DNA of 7,098 bases from Desulfobulbaceae bacterium (lineage in GTDB: Bacteria; Desulfobacterota; Desulfobulbia; Desulfobulbales; UBA5123): NCBI GenBank assembly GCA_029865195.1, contig JAOUHH010000149.1:1-7098 (forward strand), in the 5' to 3' direction. Made by a program: the position numbers and the translations under genes. How positions within the stretch are numbered: position 1 is the stretch's first letter; the number at the start of each line of letters is the position of its first letter. Below are positions 1-4,807 of the stretch, in pieces. The notes beneath the pieces were generated by a model, which had not been told where the DNA came from, did not search any database, and was given only the letters and a program-made list of their open reading frames with translations.

Positions 1-345
1 GATACCTCAAAAGCCTCTCTTATCAAGGTGATCAGAGGGCATGTGTCAGTAGAAAGCATCATTCATACTGACGGTTGGCGCGGTTATAATGGCTTGGTTG
101 ATGTCGGCTACTCGAAACATTTCCGAGTACACCATGGCAACAATGAGTTCGCTGCCGGGAGTCGACACATTAACGGCATAGAATCATTTTGGAGCTATGC
201 CAAAAGGCGGTTGGTGAAATTCAATGGTGTCTCAAGTGAAACCTTTTTTCTTCACTTGAAAGAGTCAGAATTTCGTTTCAACCTCCGCGCTGAAAATCTA
301 TACAAAATATTGCTGGCTATGTTGAGAAAGCGGCCACTTTCTTAA
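1..345 (+). CDS. IS1595/ISXO2-type transposase, C-terminal part (5' end outside window)
   Basis: The reading frame is open from base 1 and ends at the TAA at 343-345, so about 114 codons of a longer transposase are seen. The segment IHTDGWRGY (Asp codon at 70-72) and the later HINGIESFW...KRRL (Glu codon at 181-183) match the second Asp and the final Glu regions of the DDE catalytic core in ISXO2-like transposases of the IS1595 family. The tail EFRFNLR...LLAMLRKRPLS is also typical of the family's C-terminus. No frameshift or internal stop is visible in this part, but whether the element is intact cannot be judged because its start and left inverted repeat lie outside. Base composition is clearly more AT-rich than the genes to the right, fitting acquired DNA. 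Transposases of this family cut and join DNA at the element's inverted repeats. Confidence 0.88.
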   Translation, partial: DTSKASLIKVIRGHVSVESIIHTDGWRGYNGLVDVGYSKHFRVHHGNNEFAAGSRHINGIESFWSYAKRRLVKFNGVSSETFFLHLKESEFRFNLRAENLYKILLAMLRKRPLS

Positions 346-363
346 TTTTGCTTCCTAAGCCCC
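343..363. repeat. Possible right terminal inverted repeat of the IS1595-type element
   Basis: Just after the transposase stop, the complement strand reads GGGGCTTAGGAAGC from base 363 leftwards. A G-rich outer tip within about 20 bases of the transposase stop is a plausible IS1595-family right end, and an 8-base target duplication would then follow at about 364-371. The left end is not in the window, so the repeat cannot be confirmed by pairing. Confidence 0.25.
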
Positions 364-466
364 TTAATAAAATATTGTCGTAATGGTATTGCGATATCCG
401 GCATTTTTTGACCCTATCCTAAAGATACCCAATAATTTCTGACGATAATTCGGCATGTTGGTTCTT

Positions 467-501
467 GCTGTGCCGGTGTGTCGACCGTCCCTGCGCACAG
501 C
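467..501. other. Stem-loop upstream of the response-regulator gene
   Basis: GCTGTGC at 467-473 pairs with GCACAGC at 495-501 (7 bp). Inside it, CGGT at 474-477 pairs with ACCG at 484-487, giving a two-part stem with an unpaired stretch on the 3' side. No T-run follows, so it is not a standard intrinsic terminator. It could be an RNA structure or a protein-binding dyad. The function is unknown and chance is possible. Confidence 0.3.
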
Positions 502-532
502 CGGTGTTGGTTATGGTTTGCGTTGATCCCTC

Positions 533-559
533 TTGACAACCGCAGTCGAGAGTACTAAT
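533..559 (+). promoter_or_regulatory. Weak sigma-70-like promoter candidate for the regulator gene
   Basis: TTGACA at 533-538 is a perfect -35 hexamer. The best -10 match is ACTAAT at 554-559, with a short 15-base spacer. If used, transcription would start around 566. That would make an ATG at 568 nearly leaderless and give the ATG at 670 a leader of about 100 bases. The short spacer and poor -10 keep this tentative. Confidence 0.25.
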
Positions 560-669
560 CACAAACAATGACTGTCGGCGTTTTGTCCGTTAGGGGCAGG
601 CGCCGGCTTTACATTTTTAACCATAAAACCGGCAGTTATGATTTGCCACAGCAGTTCGCGGACAGAGTA

Positions 670-2046
670 ATGGAAGCCAGAGACGACAAGCAGCCGAGAA
701 TAGTTATTCTTGATGATGAGGTGATAACCGTTCGACGTCTGGTGCACGCCCTGAAGCGGGACGGGTATCAGACCGAAGGGTTTGTCGATACCGCCGAGGC
801 CATGGGGCGGCTCCGCGAGGCACCGCCGGATGTCCTGGTGATGGATGTCCATCTGCAGGGTGCCGACGGCGTCGAGCTGATGCAGCGGCTGCATCCCCTG
901 ATCCCGGACACGGCGGTGATCCTTATCACCGGTTATGCCTCCATCGACCATGCCGTTGACGCCACCAAGAAGGGCGCCTTTCATTATCTGGCCAAGCCCT
1001 TCCGCTTGGAGGCCCTGCGGGATGTGATCGCCGATGCGTTGCGGCAGCGGTACGAGGCGGCGGCGGGCAAGGTTGATGAGGGGTTTGACCGCTTCGGCGG
1101 CATCATCGGCGCTTCACCCTCAATGCGCGCCATCTTCAAGACCATCGCCCAGGTGGCGCCGGTTGACTGCAACATCCTTATCCAAGGCGAGTCCGGCACC
1201 GGCAAGGAACTGGTGGCCCGCTCCCTGCATCAGAACAGCCCCCGGGCCAACGCCCCCTTTGTCCCCTTCAACTGCGGCGCCTTTGCCGAGGATCTGGTCG
1301 CCAACGAGTTGTTCGGCCATGAAAAGGGCGCGTTCACCGGCGCGGTGAGCACCCGCCAGGGGCTGCTCGAGTCGGCAAATGGCGGCACGGTTTTTCTCGA
1401 TGAGGTCGGCGAGATGCCGCTTTCCATGCAGGTCAAGCTGCTGCGGGTGATTCAGGAGCGGACCTTCTTGCGGGTGGGGGGGGTGAAGCCCATCGGCCTT
1501 GATGTGCGTTTTGTCGCCGCAACCAATCAGGATATCGAGAAGATGATCGCCGCCCACGCCTTTCGGCAGGATCTCTATTTCCGGCTCAAGGTGGTGACCA
1601 TCGAGCTGCCGCCCCTGCGCAAGCGACGGGAGGATATCCCGGCCCTGCTGATCCATTTCGCCGAACACTTCGCCCGCCATTTCGGCAAGCCCAAGCCGCG
1701 CATCGACGATGCCTTCATGGCCGCCCTTGACGGGTACGCCTTCCCGGGCAACGTGCGTGAGTTGCAGCATATTGCCGAGCGGGCGGTGGCGCTTTCGCAG
1801 GATGGGGTATTGCGGGTTGGCGATCTGCCGCCTGACCTCTCCATGGGGGAAGCGAAGCCGGTGCCGGCCGAGGACGCGGTCCTGCCGCTGAAGGCGATGG
1901 AGAAGGATCATATCTTCGAGACGTACCGCCAGACCGGTTTCAACCAGAGCGAGACCGCCCGCGTGCTGGGCATTTCCCGCACCACGCTCTGGCGGCGGCT
2001 GCATGAATTTGATCTTCTGCCGACGCGGAAGAACGGCCTCGGTTGA
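670..2046 (+). CDS. Sigma-54-dependent response regulator, NtrC family
   Basis: A complete three-domain activator of 458 residues from the ATG at 670. The receiver domain opens with IVILDDE and carries the phospho-acceptor Asp in VLVMDVHL (residue 59). The T/S position falls in ILITGYAS and the conserved Lys in YLAKPF. The AAA+ domain follows: Walker A GESGTGKE (173-180), the sigma-54-contacting GAFTGA loop (220-225), Walker B TVFLDEVGE (240-248), an arginine-finger region FRQDLYFRL and sensor II GNVREL (360-365). A Fis-type helix-turn-helix, QSETARVLGISRTTLWRRL, ends the protein. It should hydrolyse ATP to open sigma-54 promoters when phosphorylated. The frame also extends to an ATG at 568, but those 34 extra residues match no domain. 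GGA at 660-662 gives a weak ribosome site for 670. No histidine kinase is present in the window. A sigma-54 promoter lies about 275 bases beyond its stop, making the downstream operon its likely target. Confidence 0.93.
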   Translation: MEARDDKQPRIVILDDEVITVRRLVHALKRDGYQTEGFVDTAEAMGRLREAPPDVLVMDVHLQGADGVELMQRLHPLIPDTAVILITGYASIDHAVDATKKGAFHYLAKPFRLEALRDVIADALRQRYEAAAGKVDEGFDRFGGIIGASPSMRAIFKTIAQVAPVDCNILIQGESGTGKELVARSLHQNSPRANAPFVPFNCGAFAEDLVANELFGHEKGAFTGAVSTRQGLLESANGGTVFLDEVGEMPLSMQVKLLRVIQERTFLRVGGVKPIGLDVRFVAATNQDIEKMIAAHAFRQDLYFRLKVVTIELPPLRKRREDIPALLIHFAEHFARHFGKPKPRIDDAFMAALDGYAFPGNVRELQHIAERAVALSQDGVLRVGDLPPDLSMGEAKPVPAEDAVLPLKAMEKDHIFETYRQTGFNQSETARVLGISRTTLWRRLHEFDLLPTRKNGLG

Positions 2047-2137
2047 TTGTAGTTAGTTGTTATTGTTCTGATTTGTTTCCTTTCTCGCCGACCCCGTGCG
2101 GACCCCTCCGTTCTCCGCAGGCGCGCCTCATTAATCC

Positions 2138-2164
2138 ACTGTTTCACAACTGAACAACTGTTTC
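2138..2164. repeat. Direct repeat ACTGTTTC x2, candidate activator-binding site
   Basis: ACTGTTTC occurs at 2138-2145 and again at 2157-2164, a start-to-start distance of 19 bases (near two helical turns). The segment between them also contains CAACTG twice (2147-2152 and 2155-2160). The sites lie roughly 180-205 bases before the expected start of the sigma-54 transcript, within the range of enhancer sites for NtrC-family activators. Binding by the neighbouring regulator is inference. Confidence 0.4.
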
Positions 2165-2213
2165 GTGGTCGGAAAGCGCGTGATTCCGGCATGATCGGAC
2201 ATATTGTCTCGAT

Positions 2214-2221
2214 CTGAAACA
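2214..2221 (-). repeat. Inverted copy of the TGTTTC element
   Basis: CTGAAACA here is TGTTTCAG on the complement strand, matching the core of the two ACTGTTTC repeats upstream. It sits about 125-130 bases before the expected sigma-54 transcript start, a common enhancer distance. A single six-base core can occur by chance, so this is only supportive. Confidence 0.3.
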
Positions 2222-2223
2222 AT

Positions 2224-2248
2224 CGCCGTGGGGCGCCGCGGGGCGGCG
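2224..2248 (+). repeat. GC-rich 10-base tandem repeat (CGCCGNGGGG)
   Basis: CGCCGTGGGG at 2224-2233 is followed directly by CGCCGCGGGG at 2234-2243 and then CGGCG. The last unit can pair with either preceding CGCCG, so two alternative 5-bp stems are possible. The block lies between the candidate enhancer repeats and the AT-rich IHF/promoter tract. No T-run follows, so it is not a standard intrinsic terminator. Confidence 0.45.
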
Positions 2249-2279
2249 TTCCGTGTCGCTTCTTAGCTATTTCTCATAA

Positions 2280-2292
2280 AATCAATCTGTTA
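2280..2292 (+). promoter_or_regulatory. IHF-binding site
   Basis: AATCAATCTGTTA matches the IHF consensus WATCAANNNNTTR at every defined position and lies in an AT-rich tract. It is placed between the candidate enhancer repeats and the -24/-12 promoter, where IHF normally bends DNA so that the upstream-bound activator can touch sigma-54 polymerase. Confidence 0.6.
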
Positions 2293-2320
2293 CGTAATCA
2301 AAAAATAATTATTGTTGACC

Positions 2321-2334
2321 GGCACAACTATTGC
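2321..2334 (+). promoter_or_regulatory. Sigma-54 (RpoN) -24/-12 promoter
   Basis: GGCAC at 2321-2325 and TTGC at 2331-2334 match the sigma-54 consensus TGGCAC-N5-TTGC with exact spacing: ten bases separate the invariant GG and GC. Only the base before GG (C instead of T) differs. Transcription should begin near 2346, leaving a short leader before the GTG start at 2379. The neighbouring gene encodes a sigma-54 activator with an intact GAFTGA loop, which strengthens the call. Confidence 0.8.
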
Positions 2335-2362
2335 TCAATGGGAACCTGATTTTTACGGCACC

Positions 2363-2369
2363 GGGAGGG
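2363..2369 (+). promoter_or_regulatory. Ribosome-binding site deciding the GTG start at 2379
   Basis: GGGAGGG ends nine bases before GTG at 2379. A stop codon in the same frame at 2370-2372 rules out any earlier start. Confidence 0.7.
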
Positions 2370-2378
2370 TAGTGGAGC

Positions 2379-2912
2379 GTGAGAGGTTTGGAGAGGCAAA
2401 GCGAGGACGCCGGTATTGCCGTTTTGATCAGGGGAGATGCGGCGGACCTGTGCGCGAGCCTGCATGCCATTGAGCTTGCCAAGCGAACCGGCAAGATCGT
2501 GCATGCGGTGGTCATCGGCCGGGCGGGCGAGGGTGCGACCGGCCCGGCGGCGAAATCGATGGCCGAGAATCGTCTGCAGGAGCCGATGTTGCTCTCCGCC
2601 TGGCTCGGGCGGGCAGAGGGGGTGCAGGTGCGCTGGCATTCCCTGCTTGACGCCGCCGACGAGGAGTTGCTCGGTTTCTTCCGTACCTACCGGATCTTCT
2701 GTCTGATTGCCGGTAGTCGGACAAAAACCGCCATGGATCGCAAAACCCGTTGGCTGGAGGGGTTGCGCGGTCGGTTGCTCAGCGACGCGCACTGGTACCC
2801 CAAGGCGTTCTGGGTATTGGTGACCGAACCGTGGGACAACGAGATGTTCGAGCGGGTTGTACGGCAGCTGTCAGCCAGTGAGGTTGCAAGCGCCGAGTCG
2901 TCGGGAAGATGA
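2379..2912 (+). CDS. Divergent universal-stress-protein-like (Usp/HUP fold) protein
   Basis: A 177-residue soluble protein with a GTG start. Alternating strands and helices can be read: strand IAVLIRG (13-19), helix around 22-36, strand KIVHAVVIG (39-47), helix around 68-79, strand VQVRWHSL (82-89), helix DEELLGFFRTY, strand FCLIAGS (107-113), a linker and helix up to about 136, and strand FWVLVTE (144-150). This order, and the GSR after the fourth strand, recall universal stress proteins. The full G-2x-G-9x-G(S/T) nucleotide motif is not present, so ATP binding is doubtful. There is no signal peptide or membrane segment. It is the first gene after the sigma-54 promoter, and the permease gene begins 76 bases after its stop. 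It may be a cytoplasmic sensor or partner for that system, but this is inference. A plain hypothetical protein is the fallback call. Confidence 0.7.
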   Translation: MRGLERQSEDAGIAVLIRGDAADLCASLHAIELAKRTGKIVHAVVIGRAGEGATGPAAKSMAENRLQEPMLLSAWLGRAEGVQVRWHSLLDAADEELLGFFRTYRIFCLIAGSRTKTAMDRKTRWLEGLRGRLLSDAHWYPKAFWVLVTEPWDNEMFERVVRQLSASEVASAESSGR

Positions 2913-2975
2913 CCGGCGTGGCGGCGGCCGAAGGGGATGGCAGAGATGGTTTTAACAACTTTTTTCAATTTAAAT

Positions 2976-2982
2976 GGAGGAG
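2976..2982 (+). promoter_or_regulatory. Ribosome-binding site deciding the permease start at 2989
   Basis: GGAGGAG lies eight or so bases before the ATG at 2989. It overlaps the in-frame ATG at 2974, so that earlier ATG is unlikely to be the start. Confidence 0.75.
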
Positions 2983-2988
2983 AAACAC

Positions 2989-3912
2989 ATGTTCATGTAC
3001 TTACCAATCGCCCTGACCAGTGTGAACTACCTGGTGGTGACGGGGCTCGGTCTTGCCGTTGGGCTGCTTTCCGGCCTTTTCGGCGTCGGGGGCGGTTTCC
3101 TGATGACGCCGCTGTTGATGATGATCGGCATCCCGCCGACCATTGCCGCCGCCACCGATGCCAACCAGATTGTCGCCGCCTCCGCGTCCGGCACCCTGGC
3201 GCACTGGCGGCTCGGCAACGTTGACTACAAGATGGGCCTCTACCTGCTGATCGGCGGCTTCGTCGGCGGCGCGGCAGGCGTCCAGGTGATCAAGATCCTG
3301 CGTGCCACCGGCGGCGCGGATTTCCTGATCAAGATGACCTATGTGGTGATGCTCGGCGTGGTCGGTTCCTTCATGTTTGTGGAGAGCCTCAACGCCATGC
3401 GCAAGAGCAAGGCAAACGCCGGCGCCAGCGAGGCGGCTCCGGCCAAGAAGTCCGGCGGCCTGCTGAGCAAGCTGCCCATGCAGACCGTGTTCGAGAAATC
3501 CGGCGTCACCCATTCCGCCCTGCTGCCCCTGGGCCTCGGCACCTTCGTCGGCGTTCTGGCGGCGATCATGGGGGTCGGCGGCGGCTTCCTGATGGTACCG
3601 GTAATGATCTACCTGCTCCGGATGCCCATGCACGTAGTGGTCGGCACCAGCCTCTTTCAGATCATGTTCACCTGCACCGAGGTAACCTTTTTGCAGGCGT
3701 ACAGCAACCGCACCGTTGACTTCCTTCTCGCCCTGCTGCTGCTGATCGGATCGGTGTTCGGCGCGCAGATCGGCACCATCCTCGGTCGCAAGCTGCATGG
3801 CGAGCAATTGAAGGTTCTGCTTTCCATCATCGTCTTGGCGGTAACCGTGAAAATCATTCTGGAGCTGGTCATGGAACCGTCGCTCCTGCTTGCATACGCT
3901 GGAGGACATTGA
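2989..3912 (+). CDS. TSUP (TauE/SafE) family permease
   Basis: A 307-residue integral membrane protein of the TSUP family, whose members move anions such as sulfite, sulfonates or sulfoacetate. The two-fold internal repeat is clear: GLFGVGGGFLMTPLL (29-43) in the first half and AIMGVGGGFLMVPVM (192-206) in the second, each at the start of a hydrophobic hairpin. HWRLGNVDY (72-80) and AYSNRTVDF (237-245) are the matching loop motifs. Several further hydrophobic segments (about 83-101, 113-132, 218-236, 246-266, 275-294) give the usual multi-span topology. A long polar, Ala/Lys-rich loop (about 134-175) separates the halves. The substrate cannot be read from sequence. A transported sulfur oxyanion fits the family. 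The next gene starts three bases after the stop, so the two are translationally close and probably work together. Confidence 0.92.
   Translation: MFMYLPIALTSVNYLVVTGLGLAVGLLSGLFGVGGGFLMTPLLMMIGIPPTIAAATDANQIVAASASGTLAHWRLGNVDYKMGLYLLIGGFVGGAAGVQVIKILRATGGADFLIKMTYVVMLGVVGSFMFVESLNAMRKSKANAGASEAAPAKKSGGLLSKLPMQTVFEKSGVTHSALLPLGLGTFVGVLAAIMGVGGGFLMVPVMIYLLRMPMHVVVGTSLFQIMFTCTEVTFLQAYSNRTVDFLLALLLLIGSVFGAQIGTILGRKLHGEQLKVLLSIIVLAVTVKIILELVMEPSLLLAYAGGH
3901..3906 (+). promoter_or_regulatory. Ribosome-binding site for the gene starting at 3915
   Basis: GGAGGA sits inside the last codons of the permease gene and eight bases before the ATG at 3915. An in-frame TTG at 3909 is too close to this site, so 3915 is the preferred start. 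Confidence 0.65.
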
Positions 3913-3914
3913 TC

Positions 3915-4709
3915 ATGTTGCGTAATAAAGTTTCCGTAAACGGCCTTTTGGCCCTGCTGGCCGGCCTCTTCTTCATCGTTGCGGCCCTGCCGGCGACCCC
4001 GGCGCAGGCCCTGACCTGTCAGGTGAGCCCTGACGATATCCCCATCAATCTCTTCTACAACGGGGCAACACTTACCGTCACCGGCACCAGCGGCCCCGGT
4101 GACGACCTGCTGGTCAAGATCAGTTCCACCACCGGCGACGTGCATCTCAAATACAAGGGTAAGGCCAGCGGTCTGTTCTGGATGAAGATGGGCAACATGG
4201 AATTCAAGAATGTGCCTAATGTCTACATGCTGTACAGCACCGGCTCGATTGAGACCATGGTGGATGCCGCCGGACGCACCGCCAACGTGCTCGGCTACGA
4301 CGCCCTGCGCGCCGGTTCCACCATGGAGCGCACCGACGGTGTCGAGGTGGAGGCGAAATGGTTTGATGAATACCTGAAATTCAAGAAGGCCGAAAACCTC
4401 TACAACGTTCAGGAAGGCACCATCGTCCGCCGTCACGGCGAAACCGGTGACGAGTACACCCTTACCGTGGCCTGGCCCTTCCAGGCGCCGCCGGCGAACT
4501 ACACCGTCGAGGTGTTCGCGGTACGCGACGGCCAGGTAGTCGATCGGGCCAGCGCTCCCATCACCGTTGAGCAGGCCGGGGTGGTCAAGCAGTTGTCCGG
4601 GCTTGCCTTCAACAACCCCGCCGTGTACGGGGTGTTGGCGGTGATCATCGCCATGGTCGCCGGTTTTGCGGTTGGCGCCATCTTCAAGAAGGGCGGCGGC
4701 AGCCATTAA
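3915..4709 (+). CDS. TIGR02186/Alph_Pro_TM-type secreted, membrane-anchored protein
   Basis: A 264-residue protein. A signal peptide is plain: positive start (MLRNK), hydrophobic core (about 9-25) and AQA cleavage site near residue 32. The mature part opens with LTCQVSPDDIPINLFYNG and runs through beta-rich sequence (LTVTGT, DLLVKISS, VHLKYKGK, then FWMKMGNMEFKNVPNVYML). Near the end it has EYTLTVAWPFQAPPANYTVEVFAV and a single C-terminal membrane helix (about 236-257) followed by a short Lys/Gly tail. This layout and the CQVSPDDIPI...FYNGATLTVTG opening match my recollection of the TIGR02186 / PF09608 family of putative transmembrane proteins. The function is unknown. The protein should face the periplasm, anchored by its C-terminus. 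Members are, as I recall, often encoded next to TSUP permeases, as here (two-base gap), suggesting a permease-associated subunit. Confidence 0.8.
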   Translation: MLRNKVSVNGLLALLAGLFFIVAALPATPAQALTCQVSPDDIPINLFYNGATLTVTGTSGPGDDLLVKISSTTGDVHLKYKGKASGLFWMKMGNMEFKNVPNVYMLYSTGSIETMVDAAGRTANVLGYDALRAGSTMERTDGVEVEAKWFDEYLKFKKAENLYNVQEGTIVRRHGETGDEYTLTVAWPFQAPPANYTVEVFAVRDGQVVDRASAPITVEQAGVVKQLSGLAFNNPAVYGVLAVIIAMVAGFAVGAIFKKGGGSH

Positions 4710-4718
4710 GAAGAAGTA

Positions 4719-4737
4719 CCACTTCACTTGGAAGTGG
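4719..4737. other. Short hairpin after the TIGR02186-type gene
   Basis: CCACTT (4719-4724) pairs with AAGTGG (4732-4737) around a seven-base loop, ten bases after the stop codon. No T-run follows, so it is not a standard intrinsic terminator. It could stabilise the 3' end of the upstream message or be part of a REP-like remnant. Confidence 0.4.
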
Positions 4738-4747
4738 CAGGGGACAG

Positions 4748-4801
4748 ATTCTCCCGATCTTGGTATCGTTAGGAACACATCACAGTCTAAGTCGGGAGGA
4801 T
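4748..4801 (+). promoter_or_regulatory. Shine-Dalgarno-sequestering stem-loop ahead of the dikinase-like gene
   Basis: ATTCTCCCGA (4748-4757) pairs with TCGGGAGGAT (4792-4801): ten pairs, one of them G-U. After one bulged T (4758), CTTGG (4759-4763) pairs with CTAAG-type sequence at 4787-4791 (five more pairs, one G-U), leaving a loop of 23 bases. The stem's 3' arm contains the whole GGGAGG ribosome site of the gene starting at 4808. A competing short stem, GGGA (4741-4744) with TCCC (4752-4755), would free that site. This is the form of a translational switch, but no ligand or protein is evident. Confidence 0.5.
4794..4799 (+). promoter_or_regulatory. Ribosome-binding site deciding the TTG start at 4808
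   Basis: GGGAGG ends eight bases before TTG at 4808. The nearby ATG at 4800 is out of frame and meets a stop after eleven codons. The frame has no ATG until far inside the ATP-grasp region, so the TTG is the best start. Confidence 0.7.
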
Positions 4802-4807
4802 GGTTCT

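Larger units (their letters stand above)
346..669. other. Noncoding stretch between the IS end and the regulator gene
   Basis: No convincing gene lies here. The first 100 or so bases are AT-rich and may still belong to IS flanking DNA. A stem-loop sits at 467-501. A TTGACA hexamer at 533-538 could be a -35 box, but no good -10 follows at 16-18 bases. The regulator frame is open from the ATG at 568, so 568-669 would be coding if that earlier start is used. I favour the ATG at 670 because the receiver domain begins directly after it. Confidence 0.5.
2047..2378. other. Noncoding control region between the regulator and the downstream operon
   Basis: These 332 bases contain no supported gene. 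In order they hold a TGCGGA/TCCGCA stem at 2097-2119 without a T-run, a pair of ACTGTTTC repeats (2138-2164), an inverted TGTTTC copy (2214-2221), a GC-rich 10-base tandem repeat (2224-2248), an AT-rich tract with an IHF site (2280-2292), a sigma-54 promoter (2321-2334) and a ribosome-binding site (2363-2369). The arrangement is that of an enhancer-driven sigma-54 promoter. Confidence 0.75.

Noticed and set aside
324..350. Possible intrinsic terminator at the transposase end (AGAAAG...CTTTCT)
   Set aside because: The stem is short and A/T-rich, overlaps the coding end, and the following tract is an interrupted T-run, so termination is not supported.
508..521. Possible sigma-54 promoter before the regulator (TGG...TTTGC)
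   Set aside because: The spacing between GG and GC is one base short and the CAC of the -24 box is missing.
1120..2004. - strand frame opposite the AAA+ domain of the regulator
   Set aside because: The + strand shows all NtrC-family motifs in order; the antisense frame is a composition artefact.
2097..2119. Possible terminator after the regulator (TGCGGA/TCCGCA stem)
   Set aside because: It has only six pairs with an eleven-base loop and no T-run follows.
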